Assembly (NCBI GenBank): GCA_965204905.1
Contig: OZ242042.1
Location: forward strand, 62,001 to 126,000
Source: Bin87 sp965204905
Lineage (GTDB): Bacteria > Chloroflexota > Dehalococcoidia > Lucifugimonadales > UBA3495
Direction of reading: 5' to 3'
DNA: 64,000 nucleotides
Every line of letters starts with the position of its first letter. The first letter of the stretch is position 1. Shown here one piece after another: positions 34,261 through 43,125 of this stretch. A program made the position numbers and the translations under genes. A model generated the notes under the pieces. That model had not been told where the DNA came from. It made no database searches and worked only from the letters and a program-made list of their open reading frames with translations.

Positions 34261-34569
34261 GTGCCGGCTTACGTAATTTTGCACACCACCGAGATACTGG
34301 ATGAAGAACTTCATGCGGAGTTTCGCCGCCGCGTGGGGCCGATGTTAGAAGCGAGAGGCGGGAAGTATTTGATGCGCGGCGACGTGTCTGAAGTAATAGG
34401 CGAAGCTGCGACTGGTCACACCCGTGTGGCGATCATGGAATTTGAGACGACCGAGCAGGCTCAGGAGTGGGCGAGGGATCCGCAGCCCCCGGGAGAGTAT
34501 GCTGAACTGAGGGAACTCCGCAACCGTGCAGCCAGGTACGTGTCTTTGATTGTGGAAAACACTGACTGA
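34261..34569 (+). CDS. DUF1330 domain-containing protein
   Basis: 102-residue small cytoplasmic protein of the ferredoxin-like (dimeric alpha-beta barrel) group. The family pattern is seen in YVILHTTEILDEELHAEFRRRVGPMLEARGGKYLMRG and in RVAIMEFETTEQAQEWARDP...Y. Function unknown. GTG start with TGGAGG 6 nt upstream. A possible promoter (TTGAAA ... TATAAG) lies in the 121-nt gap before it. It does not show operon coupling with the membrane protein downstream. Confidence 0.82.
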   Translation: MPAYVILHTTEILDEELHAEFRRRVGPMLEARGGKYLMRGDVSEVIGEAATGHTRVAIMEFETTEQAQEWARDPQPPGEYAELRELRNRAARYVSLIVENTD

Positions 34570-34616
34570 ACAGATTTGGTTTCGATGCATCGATTCGAGA
34601 TCATCGTTAGGGCTGG

Positions 34617-37127
34617 TTGATACTCGCTAGTACCGTGGCGGATATTCTCGCCTGGCTTATCGCCCTCTGGGCTCTGTCCCTGGTCGGCTTCCCAGTCGCC
34701 TGCGCCGCCACCGGGTTGGGCCGGCTTGCGGATCGGGGATGGACGGTTGCCCGCCCGCTGGCCCTGTTGATCCTGGCCTGGATAACCTGGATCGGCAACA
34801 CGTTGGGCATTATTCCCAACTCCCAGGCCGGCATCGCCGCAACTCTGACCTGTTTGGCGGTTTTGGCGGCATGGCTGGGTTGGTGGAAACGTGTGGAGTT
34901 GAGGGACTTCTTCCGCCGACGCTGGACTGTAGTGGCGACGACGGAGTTGCTCTTCCTCGCCATGTTCGCCTTCTGGGCCTTGGTGGCCAGCGAGGCTCCG
35001 GCCATCAACCACACCGAAAAGCCGATGGACTTCGGCATCATGAACGCCGTGATCAATTCGGCGCAATTCCCGCCGGAGGACCAGTGGCTTTCCGGACACT
35101 CCATCGCTTACTACTACGGCGGCCACTACGTCGCGGCCATGCTGACCACTTTGACCCGCATACCGTCGGATGTGGGCTACAACCTGGCGATGGTCACTAT
35201 ACCGGCCATGTTCGGCGCGGGGCTGCTTGGCTTGGTGTACAACCTGCTGCGGTACGCCGGAGCATCTGCCGTCCGGTCGTTGGCGCTGGGAACCGGAGCC
35301 GCAGTGGGCATAGCGTTGCTGGGCAACCTGTCCGGCGTATTGGAGTTCGCCTACTTGCGCGGGCTGGGTTGGGATGGCCTTTGGGAATGGGTCGCCATCA
35401 AGGGGCTGGAACCGCCCGCCGGCGGGGACGGTTGGCTCCCCGATGGCTTCTGGTGGTGGTGGCGCGGCACGCGGATTATTGACACTCTGGGAGCGGGGGG
35501 CGCGTCGCTGGACTACACGATCACCGAGTTTCCTTTCTTCAGCTTCCTGCTCGGCGACCTGCACGCCCACGTCTCCGCCCTGCCGTATTTGACCCTGGCG
35601 TTGGCGTTGGCGTTGACGCTGCTGGTCGCCCCGGTTCCTCCGGGTTTCCAATGGGTCAGGAAATACCCCGGCGAGGCTGGCGCGTTGGCCCTGACCCTGG
35701 GCGCGCTGGCGTTCATCAACGCCTGGGACTTTCCGGTGTACCTCTGCATCGTCGGCATGGTGGCGGTAGTCCGATGGACGGCATGGCACGGCCAGCCGCC
35801 GCCCGTGGCGTTGCGCGGGCCCCGACCATCGGAAACGGAGCGCGGCGATTCCGGCCCTTCAGCGACTTTGGCCCGATCAATTGGCTACGGAGTGTTGCTG
35901 ACTGTGGCGTTGGCGGCCACCGGAATCATCCTTTACCTGCCCTTCTACACGTCCTTTGACAGCCAGACGTCGGGCATACTGCCCATCTCGGGGCCGGCGA
36001 CACGGCCGGTTTTGTTCATGATCGTGATGGGAGCGCCGGCGATTTTCGCGGGCGGTTTTGTAGCGCGGGCCGCCCTTGATGCTGGCTGGCCCACCGGGGA
36101 ACGACGCGCCAACGCCCTGCTGGCCGGGTCGTTCGGCGTTGGAGTGTTCGCGCTATGGCTGATTGCATTGTCGGTAAGAGTTTCGATCTCCCCCGATGGT
36201 CAGGACCTGGCCGATAATCTGGTCCTTGGCCGTTTGGTCCTGGCGATTCCACTGCTGTTCATGGGTTGCCTCGCGTCCTACTGCGCTTTGACGCTGGCCT
36301 CCTGGCGGCGGCGGGCGCAATGGGTGGTGTTCGCGCTGGTACTCGCGGCGGCCGGCTTCTTCCTGCTGGGCGGCGCTGAGCTGTTCCACATCGCGGACCA
36401 ATTCGGGAACCGGATGAACACGGTCTTCAAGTTCTACTACCAAGCGTGGCTGCTGCTTGGAATCGCCGGCGCCATCGGCATGTATTACATACTGGTGGTG
36501 CCGCTGCGCCACTCTTGGGTGGACGAATGGGCGTTGGTGCTGGCCGGGTTGAGGATATTGTGGGTGGCAGTAGTGGCGGTTCTGCTCATCGTGTCCGCCT
36601 ACTATCCGGCGGGGGCCGTTCTGGAACGAACCGGCTGGATGTCGGTGGGCGAAACGCGGGCGGACAACACGCTGGCGGGACTGGATTACCTGCGCAAAAC
36701 ATCGCCGGGAGAATACGAGGCGATAGTCTGGTTGCGGGATTCGGTGGAGCCGGGTCGTATCCTGGAAGCGGTCGGAAACGACTATGACGCCCACGGCGGC
36801 ATCTCGGCCGCCACCGGACGGCCAACGCCGCTGTCCTGGGAAGGCCACGAGCGCCAATGGCGGGGCGACGACATCAACCCCGAGTTGGCGCGACGCCGAA
36901 CCGACGTGGAAACCATCTACACATCCGATCAAAGCGCAATTTCCCAGGACTTGCTGCGGCATTACGGCATCCGTTGGCTGGTAGTAGGACCGCGGGAAAG
37001 GTCGGCGTATGGCAACGATGTGGGCGAGCGGATGGTAAAGTGGGCGGAAGAAGGCTGGCTTGCGCCGGCGTTTGAATCGGGTGAGGTCGTGATTTACGAG
37101 GTAGCCGGCGAGTCAAACAACAACTAG
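34617..37127 (+). CDS. DUF2298 multi-pass membrane protein (Chlor_Arch_YYY type)
   Basis: 836 residues with about 16 to 18 hydrophobic segments. The family's YYGGHY motif (SIAYYYGGHYVAAMLTTLTRI, about 160-180) and NRMNTVFKFYYQAWLLLG (about 597-614) are clear, as is the short aspartate-containing loop before them (KPMDFGIMNAV). Members occur mainly in Chloroflexota and archaea and resemble glycosyltransferase-39-type membrane enzymes; the reaction is not known. The C-terminal 150 residues form an external domain (EYEAIVWLRDSVEPGRILEAV). The TTG start at 34617 has no clear ribosome-binding site; GTG at 34635 is an alternative. Confidence 0.9.
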   Translation: MILASTVADILAWLIALWALSLVGFPVACAATGLGRLADRGWTVARPLALLILAWITWIGNTLGIIPNSQAGIAATLTCLAVLAAWLGWWKRVELRDFFRRRWTVVATTELLFLAMFAFWALVASEAPAINHTEKPMDFGIMNAVINSAQFPPEDQWLSGHSIAYYYGGHYVAAMLTTLTRIPSDVGYNLAMVTIPAMFGAGLLGLVYNLLRYAGASAVRSLALGTGAAVGIALLGNLSGVLEFAYLRGLGWDGLWEWVAIKGLEPPAGGDGWLPDGFWWWWRGTRIIDTLGAGGASLDYTITEFPFFSFLLGDLHAHVSALPYLTLALALALTLLVAPVPPGFQWVRKYPGEAGALALTLGALAFINAWDFPVYLCIVGMVAVVRWTAWHGQPPPVALRGPRPSETERGDSGPSATLARSIGYGVLLTVALAATGIILYLPFYTSFDSQTSGILPISGPATRPVLFMIVMGAPAIFAGGFVARAALDAGWPTGERRANALLAGSFGVGVFALWLIALSVRVSISPDGQDLADNLVLGRLVLAIPLLFMGCLASYCALTLASWRRRAQWVVFALVLAAAGFFLLGGAELFHIADQFGNRMNTVFKFYYQAWLLLGIAGAIGMYYILVVPLRHSWVDEWALVLAGLRILWVAVVAVLLIVSAYYPAGAVLERTGWMSVGETRADNTLAGLDYLRKTSPGEYEAIVWLRDSVEPGRILEAVGNDYDAHGGISAATGRPTPLSWEGHERQWRGDDINPELARRRTDVETIYTSDQSAISQDLLRHYGIRWLVVGPRERSAYGNDVGERMVKWAEEGWLAPAFESGEVVIYEVAGESNNN

Positions 37128-37146
37128 CGATTATCAAGGAGGAATC

Positions 37147-37581
37147 ATGGAATTCAGCGACGTGAAGCAGTTTTTTGCCAGCAACCACCGGGGCGTCATC
37201 AACACCTTCCGCAGGGACGGCTCCGCCCAGACCAGCATCGTGGTCTGCGGTGTGTCGCCCTTTGAGGGGGATGACGGCCCCATATTCGTCACGGTGCGCG
37301 GCACATCGTACAAGGTGCGCAACCTGCGACGGAACAACCGCTGCAACGTGATGGCGGTGGCCGAGGACTGGCGGCAGTTCGCCGTGGTGGAAGGCACGGT
37401 AACACTGAACGACTACCAGAACACCGACGCCGAAGAGATGCGTCAGATGCTGCGGACGGCGTTCCGGGCCTGCGGCGACCACGAGCATCCCGACTGGGAA
37501 GAATACGACCGCGCCATGGTGCAGCAGGACGCGGTCATCGTAAGGCTGACGCCGGACCGGGTGTACGGCCTGATTCGCTAG
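37147..37581 (+). CDS. Pyridoxamine 5'-phosphate oxidase-like (PPOX) F420/FMN-binding protein
   Basis: 144-residue split-barrel flavin or F420 binding protein. Segments FFASNHRGVINTFRRDGSAQTSIV, VTVRGTSYKVRNLRRNNRCNVMA and the following VVEGTVTLND match the PPOX class F420-dependent family. It may reduce a small molecule with F420H2 or FMN; no partner genes are next to it. ATG start with AAGGAGGAA 6 nt upstream, 19 nt after the DUF2298 stop. It ends 4 nt into the convergent ligA gene. Confidence 0.85.
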   Translation: MEFSDVKQFFASNHRGVINTFRRDGSAQTSIVVCGVSPFEGDDGPIFVTVRGTSYKVRNLRRNNRCNVMAVAEDWRQFAVVEGTVTLNDYQNTDAEEMRQMLRTAFRACGDHEHPDWEEYDRAMVQQDAVIVRLTPDRVYGLIR

Positions 37582-39665
37582 AGCAGCGGCGGGGTTGCGT
37601 CTGGTTCAGCGCCGGCTACAGCTTCGGCGAAGATTGAGCCGGGTTCCGACAGCAACGCCAGCAACCCGTCTTCATCCAGTACCGGCACCCCCAACCGCTC
37701 GGCGGATGCCAGCTTGCTGCCGGCCGATTCTCCGGCGACCAGCCAGTTGGTCTTGCGGCTCACCGACGATGTAGTGGTTGCACCCAGGGCCTTGACCTTG
37801 CCCTCGGCCTCACGGCGCGTCATGGACGATAGAGTGCCCGTGATAACAAACGTCTGCCCTTTCCAGGGCTGGGCGGTTTCGTCCACTGGCGCCAGTTCCT
37901 GCCACAGCTGCACGCCGGCGTCGCGCAGCCCGGAAATGGTTTGCTGGTTCCGTTCGGCAGCGAAGTAGCTGACGATGCTTTCGGCGATGCGTGGCCCGAT
38001 ACCGTCGATCTCGGTCAGGTCGTCAACGCTGGCGGCAGCGATGTCGTCTATGCTGGCGTAGCGGCCGGCCAGCAGTTCCGCCACCTCCGCGCCGACATGC
38101 AAGATGCCGAGAGCAAAGAGGATGCGGGCTAGTGGCCGCCGCTTGCTGGCCTCGATGTTGGTGAGGATGCGGGTGGCGAGCTTGTCGCCCATGCGGTCCA
38201 GTTCAACCAGTTGCTCGGCGGTGAGGTTATAGACGTGGGACACGTCGGACACCAGGCCCCGGTCGATGAGGATGCGGCACCAGCGCTCGCCCAGGCCGTC
38301 CATGTCCATCGCGCCCCGGCTGACGAAGTGCTTGAGCGACTCGAAGAACTGGGCGGGGCAGGCGGAGTTGGGGCAACGGTGCATGGCGTCGCCCTCGACC
38401 TTGACCACGACGGTTTCGCACTCCGGGCAGCGCGCGGGCATCCGGAACACCGGGCCGCGTTCCTCGCCGGGAACCGGCACGTGGCCGATGACGTGGGGAA
38501 TCACGTCGCCGGCGCGTTCGATTTCCACCAGGTCGCCGATGCGGACGTCCTTGCGGTGGATGTCCTCCTCGTTGTGCAGCGAGGCGTGCTGCACGGTGGC
38601 GCCGCTGACGACCACGGGCTTCAGGATGGCTTGGGGGTTCAGGCTCCCGGTGCGTCCGACGTTGATGATGATGTCCAGCAGGCGGGTGTTGGCGCGTTCG
38701 GCAGGGAACTTGTAGGCGATGGCCCAGCGAGGTTCCCGGCCGGCGAAGCCCAGGGCATTCTGCTGGGTGATGCTATCGACCTTGACCACCAGGCCGTCGG
38801 CCTCGTAGTTCCAGTCGTGGCGACGTTCCAGCATCTCGTCGTAGTAAGCGCAAATCTCGTCCACAGTATCGAAAACGCAGTTACGGTCGTTGACGCGAAA
38901 GCCCCAGGACTCCAACGCGGCCAGGGCGTCCCAATGGCTGCCCGGCAGGGGCGAGTCGCCGGTGTCGTTGAGGCTATAGGTCCAGATTTCCATGTTGCGG
39001 TCGCGGACCACTTCCGGGTCTAGCTGGCGGATGGTGCCGGCGCCGGTGTTGCGGGGGTTGGCGTAGAGGGGTTCGCCGTTGCGTTCGCGCTCCTCGTTCA
39101 TACGCCGGAAACTGTCCAGTGGGAGATACACTTCGCCCCGCGTTTCCAGAACGGGTGGGTAGTCGCCGGTCAGGGTATGAGGGATGCTCCCTACCTGGCG
39201 CAGATTTTCGGTAACGTCCTCTCCGGTCTGTCCGTTGCCCCGAGTCGCGCCGAGGACGAATTTCCCGTTGCGGTACACCAGGCGCACGGCCAGCCCGTCA
39301 ATCTTCAGCTCGGCGACCATGCCGAACCGCTGGCCGTCCAGCAGGTCGGTAACGCGGCGATGCCACGCTTCCAGGTCCTCGCGGCTGAAGGCGTTGGCCA
39401 GGCTCAACATGGGTATGGGGTGTTCCACCTGCGGGAACCGGTCGGACGCGCTGCCGCCGACCATTTGCGTGGGCGAGTTGGCCGTGCGACATTCCGGGTA
39501 GGCGTCTTCAAGGTCGCGCAATTCCTGCATCAAGGCGTCGTACTGGCCGTCGCTGATGACGGGCGCGTCGTCGTTGTAGTAGCGCTCGTTGTGGAACCAC
39601 AACTCGTCGCGCAACTGCCGGGCGCGTTCGGCGGGGGACAAGTTTTCCGGTAACGGGGTAGTCAT
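37578..39665 (-). CDS. ligA: NAD-dependent DNA ligase
   Basis: Seals nicks in DNA with NAD. 695 residues from the chosen ATG (MTTPLPE); in-frame ATGs at 39677 and 39692 are alternatives. Domains: Ia NAD-binding (YYNDDAPVISDGQYDALM), nucleotidyltransferase with the adenylated Lys in AELKIDGLAVRL, OB fold, a Cys4 zinc finger (CPECETVVVKVEGDAMHRCPNSACPA split CPEC ... CPNSAC), tandem HhH (IDDIAAASVDDLTEIDGIGP) and a C-terminal BRCT (GQTFVITGTLSSMTRREAE). A -10-like TATACT (39708-39713) lies 43 nt upstream. Confidence 0.96.
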   Translation of the reverse strand: MTTPLPENLSPAERARQLRDELWFHNERYYNDDAPVISDGQYDALMQELRDLEDAYPECRTANSPTQMVGGSASDRFPQVEHPIPMLSLANAFSREDLEAWHRRVTDLLDGQRFGMVAELKIDGLAVRLVYRNGKFVLGATRGNGQTGEDVTENLRQVGSIPHTLTGDYPPVLETRGEVYLPLDSFRRMNEERERNGEPLYANPRNTGAGTIRQLDPEVVRDRNMEIWTYSLNDTGDSPLPGSHWDALAALESWGFRVNDRNCVFDTVDEICAYYDEMLERRHDWNYEADGLVVKVDSITQQNALGFAGREPRWAIAYKFPAERANTRLLDIIINVGRTGSLNPQAILKPVVVSGATVQHASLHNEEDIHRKDVRIGDLVEIERAGDVIPHVIGHVPVPGEERGPVFRMPARCPECETVVVKVEGDAMHRCPNSACPAQFFESLKHFVSRGAMDMDGLGERWCRILIDRGLVSDVSHVYNLTAEQLVELDRMGDKLATRILTNIEASKRRPLARILFALGILHVGAEVAELLAGRYASIDDIAAASVDDLTEIDGIGPRIAESIVSYFAAERNQQTISGLRDAGVQLWQELAPVDETAQPWKGQTFVITGTLSSMTRREAEGKVKALGATTTSSVSRKTNWLVAGESAGSKLASAERLGVPVLDEDGLLALLSEPGSIFAEAVAGAEPDATPPLL

Positions 39666-39707
39666 ATGCTGCACCATCCTGCACTGCAACACAGAGGGTT
39701 AGGCACA

Positions 39708-39713
39708 GTATAA
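39708..39713 (-). promoter_or_regulatory. -10 box (TATACT) for ligA
   Basis: Reverse strand TTTATACTG, 43 nt upstream of the ligA ATG. No convincing -35 box. Confidence 0.35.
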
Positions 39714-39809
39714 ACCGGGCAGGATTGTGCCTGCATCGAGATTGTTGGACGGACGTGGCCGATTCAGTCGATGAATCCTGCCGCGCGTCGATGCGTAACT
39801 GAAAAGCCC

Positions 39810-40604
39810 CTACAACCACGTCACTTCGTAGTTGGCAGAAATGGGCGTCATGCTGTCCAGGTCCCAGTCGAAAGCCAACACCGCCGATTCCTCGCCGCAG
39901 TAGGCTTCCAGCACGCGCTTGCCGTCGCGGGCCACCACGCTGACCGCCTCGTTGAAATCGAGGTCGTCGGCCTCCCAGCCCGAGCGGTTGCAGACCATGA
40001 TGGGCAGCCCGGTATCCAGCGTGCGCTGCTCCCACTCGCCCAGCGGCCCGCAGTCGCCCGGCCCCCAGGATGCCGGCGACACCAGTAGTTTCGCGCCCTG
40101 TTCCTGCAAAATGCCCGCCACGTCGTTGCGGTAGGCGTCGGCGCAGATGATGACGCCCACCGGCACTTGGCCATCCGATTCACCGTCCGGCACGGCAATC
40201 GGCGCGATCTCAGCTCCCGGCGACGACCACGCTTCCGGCCCCCGCAGCGCCTTGACCTTGCGATGCCGGCCGATGATGCTGCCGTCCGGACCAATCACAA
40301 ACACCGTGTTGTACATCAACCCTTCGTTGGGATCGCGCTCCGGATGCGACAAAAATACCGTAACGCCGTGATCCGCCACCTGCACGCAGAACCGCTGCAT
40401 CCAATCGTCCGGCTGCGGCAGGATCCAGTCAGTCCCGATGACCTCGGCGAACTTATAGCCGGTGATGAACAGCTCCGGCGTGATGACCCACTGCGCCCCC
40501 ATCTCGGCGGCGCGCGCCAACCCTTGCTCCGCCAATCCACGGTTATGTTCCACGTCAGCAACAACGGGAGCCAGATGCAGCATGGCAACGCGCAAGGATT
40601 TCAT
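39810..40604 (-). CDS. Carbon-nitrogen hydrolase (nitrilase superfamily)
   Basis: 264-residue amidase/nitrilase-fold enzyme with the full catalytic triad: Glu in ITPELFITGYKF (about 43), Lys in RHRKVKALRG (about 114) and Cys in GVIICADAYRND (about 151). The protein has a single domain and no transmembrane part, unlike apolipoprotein N-acyltransferase. The substrate is unknown (aliphatic amide or carbamoyl compound). It has a clean extended -10 element (40638-40646) and is followed by the convergent region to ligA with nothing else in the 39693-39809 gap. Confidence 0.9.
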   Translation of the reverse strand: MKSLRVAMLHLAPVVADVEHNRGLAEQGLARAAEMGAQWVITPELFITGYKFAEVIGTDWILPQPDDWMQRFCVQVADHGVTVFLSHPERDPNEGLMYNTVFVIGPDGSIIGRHRKVKALRGPEAWSSPGAEIAPIAVPDGESDGQVPVGVIICADAYRNDVAGILQEQGAKLLVSPASWGPGDCGPLGEWEQRTLDTGLPIMVCNRSGWEADDLDFNEAVSVVARDGKRVLEAYCGEESAVLAFDWDLDSMTPISANYEVTWL

Positions 40605-40637
40605 AGTACGAACCTGCCGGACGGTGGGGGTGGGCGG

Positions 40638-40646
40638 ATTATAGCA
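40638..40646 (-). promoter_or_regulatory. Extended -10 element (TGCTATAAT) for the nitrilase gene
   Basis: Reverse strand TGCTATAAT ends 33 nt before the nitrilase ATG. It overlaps the end of the vapC gene. Confidence 0.5.
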
Positions 40647-41031
40647 CTACCGCAACGTCGGTACGTGCAAAATCGTTGCCCTTGAACAGCAGCGGCAGTC
40701 CTTGAGCCTTGGCTAGTGCATAGGCGAAAGTATCGCCGAAGTTCAGTTGGGCCGGATGCCGGCGGCCTTTGCCGTATCGGTGGTTGGCGTTGTTGGCCAG
40801 TTCAGCTTGTTCTTCATCAAACGGAACTACGGTTATGGGCAGGTCGTGAAGCAGAGACTGAGCGCGCTCATAAACGTCCTCGCCTCGGCCCAGCGCCACG
40901 ATATACAGCTCTACCAGAGTGGCTGCAGAAACCAGAACTTGCCCGTCGTCGTGCATTACCCGCAAGAATTCTTCCTCTTCCGGCTCCCGCAACGCAATGG
41001 CCATCAGGGCCGATGTCTCGGCCACCATCAC
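40639..41031 (-). CDS. vapC: PIN-domain toxin, VapC family
   Basis: 130-residue PIN ribonuclease, toxin of a type II toxin-antitoxin pair. Acidic active-site positions: Glu in VAETSALMAI (most VapC have Asp here; a Glu subgroup exists), Glu in LVELYIVAL, Asp in NFGDTFAYALAKAQGLPLLF and Asp in KGNDFARTD. The ATG overlaps the antitoxin stop by 4 nt (ATGA arrangement), so the toxin is translated by coupling. Expected to cleave tRNA or rRNA when free. Confidence 0.87.
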   Translation of the reverse strand: MMVAETSALMAIALREPEEEEFLRVMHDDGQVLVSAATLVELYIVALGRGEDVYERAQSLLHDLPITVVPFDEEQAELANNANHRYGKGRRHPAQLNFGDTFAYALAKAQGLPLLFKGNDFARTDVAVVL

Positions 41032-41303
41032 TTTGACGCTCCGGGTTTATGACCGACATCGCCAAGTTTCGGCTGTTCCGCGTCGCTGTCATAGCCTTGC
41101 CGGGCTAAATTATGAGTGTAGCGTTGCCATCCGGCGTCGGTGGACTCACGAGTGAAGTGGCGCTTCTCCTCTGACGTGCTGTCAGCGAGATACTCCAAAG
41201 CCATGTCCAGCACTTTCTCTGCCGCGTCGGGACAGTTAAAACCCAACCGTTGCGCTAGTTTAGCAATGCGGGTTTCGAGGTCCGGTTTTATAAATGTAGC
41301 CAC
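41028..41303 (-). CDS. VapB-type antitoxin
   Basis: 91 residues from GTG (reverse strand), with GGAGGA 6 nt upstream. The N-terminus MATFIKPDLETRIAKLAQRLGF followed by NCPDAAEKVLDMALEYL is a ribbon-helix-helix-like antitoxin fold; the tail (EEKRHFTRESTDAGW) would wrap the toxin. It lies directly before vapC and is coupled to it. A paralogous antitoxin gene precedes it by 16 nt. Confidence 0.8.
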   Translation of the reverse strand: MATFIKPDLETRIAKLAQRLGFNCPDAAEKVLDMALEYLADSTSEEKRHFTRESTDAGWQRYTHNLARQGYDSDAEQPKLGDVGHKPGASK

Positions 41304-41319
41304 GGCTGCTCCTCCGAGA

Positions 41320-41604
41320 TTACTTGGGCAACCCGAATTCGTCGTACAACTCATCCTGCAAGCTCAGCGACAACGGGCGCACTCCGTCGCCATAGCCTTG
41401 CCGTTTCATATCCTGGAGGTAGTGGTGATTGATGACCTCAACTTCCTCAGCGGTGTACCATCGTTCCCACTTGCCGGTGCTTTCGTCCAGATAGTCCAGA
41501 GCGGCCACAATCACCCGCTCCGCCGCGTCCGGCCCGGCAAAGCCCAGCCGCTCCGCCAGGTCGGCGATGCGCGTTTCCATCTCCGGTTTCAGTGCGGTAG
41601 CCAT
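41320..41604 (-). CDS. Second VapB-type antitoxin paralogue, tandem
   Basis: 94 residues from ATG 41604. The N-terminus MATALKPEMETRIADLAERLGF, then AGPDAAERVIVAALDYL, is clearly related to the antitoxin just downstream. Its C-terminal half is different (TAEEVEVINHHYLQDMKRQG). No toxin of its own follows, so it is either the leftover of a duplicated module whose toxin was lost, or an extra regulator of the same VapC. The frame is open further upstream to 41817 but that extension overlaps the next gene. Confidence 0.75.
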   Translation of the reverse strand: MATALKPEMETRIADLAERLGFAGPDAAERVIVAALDYLDESTGKWERWYTAEEVEVINHHYLQDMKRQGYGDGVRPLSLSLQDELYDEFGLPK

Positions 41605-41635
41605 GTCGTTTTCCAGTGGAGTTGTGGCCTGCCCA

Positions 41636-42625
41636 TTATTGCCCCACTTGCAATTGTACGGTATTGGGGCTGACGCCGCAGTGACGCAACAAAATTTGCG
41701 TGTTTCGACGTGCCTGGTGGGCACTGAGATCTGTATTAATCGCAAGCAAGCCATCGGCAATAGTTCGATAATACTTAAACTGTCTGCCCGTCGGATGTAT
41801 AGGCTGGTTATGGACAATGTAATTGTCTGCGCTTGACCCTACTGGCGTATTTTCCGCTATAAGCCTTCCGGTTGAATGCAACCACGTCGCAGTCGCTACC
41901 AGAATATCGTTCCAATACCAGAGTTTTTGCCCATCGCCGTCCGGGAAAAGAATAGCCTGTGGCGGATCGTTGCCGCGCGGCGGATCGAACTCAGCCAATG
42001 ATACCCAGCCCTCCGGGGCGATGGGTGTTTCAACTGGACTTGGCTCTGGCATCGCAAAGCTATCCGGGGGTTCCGGCGGGGCGGATATTGGCGTCGTCAG
42101 TTGTGGAACGGAATCCAGCTCAAGCACAGGCGCACTCGCCGCCACAGGTTGTCCGACGCCTAGGTTAGACCGCCATAGCAGCAGCAGTTTCAGCGCAAGT
42201 TCGTGAGCGCTCATATCGGCAATCGAAATGTCCAGAATCCGCCGATCCTCCAACTGGCCCCTATGGAATACTTCGTACAGTTCCCAATGGTCGCCATCGG
42301 TCAAGCCGGCGTATTCCACTCCCGATGCGTTGGAGTAGTTGAGCATCTGCATCCGATGCGACGCTAACGATTCGCCCAGTTTCTTGGCTTCTATCGTGGC
42401 CGCCGGTTGGCTGTCAGGACGCAACAAAGCGTAGTCTGCCCAACGTCCGCTCACGTTGTACTCCGGCGTTACCAACGCCGGGTCGGACACGTCCCAACCC
42501 AGCGCCGTCAGCAGCGGATCGATCAGCGCCATGCGGGTGCGCGTTTCGTTCTCTCGCAACGCAGCTCCGTGATCTCGGATGCGCTGCTGCAACGTCTCGA
42601 CTACGCTTACCAGGTCGTCCAGCAT
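41636..42625 (-). CDS. HSDR_N (type I restriction-like) nuclease-domain protein
   Basis: 329 residues. The N-terminal 150 residues match the HsdR N-terminal PD-(D/E)xK domain: NETRTRMALIDPLLTALGWD, EYNVSGRWADYALL (catalytic Asp) and ATIEAKKLGESL (ExK), then QMLNYSNASGVEYAGLTDGD. There is no helicase. The middle is Pro-rich (about 175-225). The C-terminal part (WYWNDILVATATWLHSTGRL) is a separate conserved domain of unknown role. The same strand carries the antitoxin genes 31 nt downstream. Probably a standalone restriction-like or defence protein. Confidence 0.8.
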   Translation of the reverse strand: MLDDLVSVVETLQQRIRDHGAALRENETRTRMALIDPLLTALGWDVSDPALVTPEYNVSGRWADYALLRPDSQPAATIEAKKLGESLASHRMQMLNYSNASGVEYAGLTDGDHWELYEVFHRGQLEDRRILDISIADMSAHELALKLLLLWRSNLGVGQPVAASAPVLELDSVPQLTTPISAPPEPPDSFAMPEPSPVETPIAPEGWVSLAEFDPPRGNDPPQAILFPDGDGQKLWYWNDILVATATWLHSTGRLIAENTPVGSSADNYIVHNQPIHPTGRQFKYYRTIADGLLAINTDLSAHQARRNTQILLRHCGVSPNTVQLQVGQ

Positions 42626-42656
42626 GGTCTTGCCTCACGTTACGGCGGCCAGCCTA

Positions 42657-43091
42657 TCAGGCGGCCCGTTCTGCCACTGCCAGCTCGCAACCCACGGCTC
42701 TGAGGGCTTTTGCGACCTCACCGATTGGCGTGCGGTAGTCCAGGTTCACGAGCGCGGCTGCGTCGTCCTCGCAGATACCCAGACGCGCTGCCAGCTCTGC
42801 CGCACCCAGATTCTGCTCGCGCATGGCGGTGTACAGATCCAGTTGCGCGGCAACCACCGGCTGCACCGTCAACAGTTCCTGCCCCTCTTGGTAGGGACTG
42901 GGCGCGGGCAAATTCAGGTCGTGGTCCACGTAGTGGCTCAGCGCGACTACCAGGCAATCTTCAGCGAGGATGAGGGCTTCCCGAAACTTAAAGCCTCCGG
43001 TGTGAGCCCAAGGAATATCCGGAAAGGACACCACAAATCCGTTCCCGTCGTCCATGTTCCCCTCTATGGTGCATGGGTACAGGTATCGCAT
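42657..43091 (-). CDS. HicB-family antitoxin, orphan
   Basis: 144 residues. The N-terminal HicB fold reads YPCTIEGNMDDGNGFVVSFPDIPWAHTGG (partial RNase H-like), with AEDCLVVALSHYV, and the last 70 residues look like a helix-turn-helix (LGAAELAARLGICEDDAAALVNL). There is no hicA (about 60-residue dsRNA-binding-like toxin) on either side, so it is an orphan antitoxin or regulator. It lies 34 nt after the acetyl-CoA synthetase stop in the same direction. Confidence 0.78.
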   Translation of the reverse strand: MRYLYPCTIEGNMDDGNGFVVSFPDIPWAHTGGFKFREALILAEDCLVVALSHYVDHDLNLPAPSPYQEGQELLTVQPVVAAQLDLYTAMREQNLGAAELAARLGICEDDAAALVNLDYRTPIGEVAKALRAVGCELAVAERAA

Positions 43092-43125
43092 GATCAGAAT
43101 TGCCTCGCGTTGATTCCCATCGGGA

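Noticed and set aside
40639..43091. Phage or integrative-element boundary around the toxin-antitoxin cluster
   Set aside because: No integrase, tRNA target, attachment-site repeat or phage gene was found; the genes look like scattered accessory genes.
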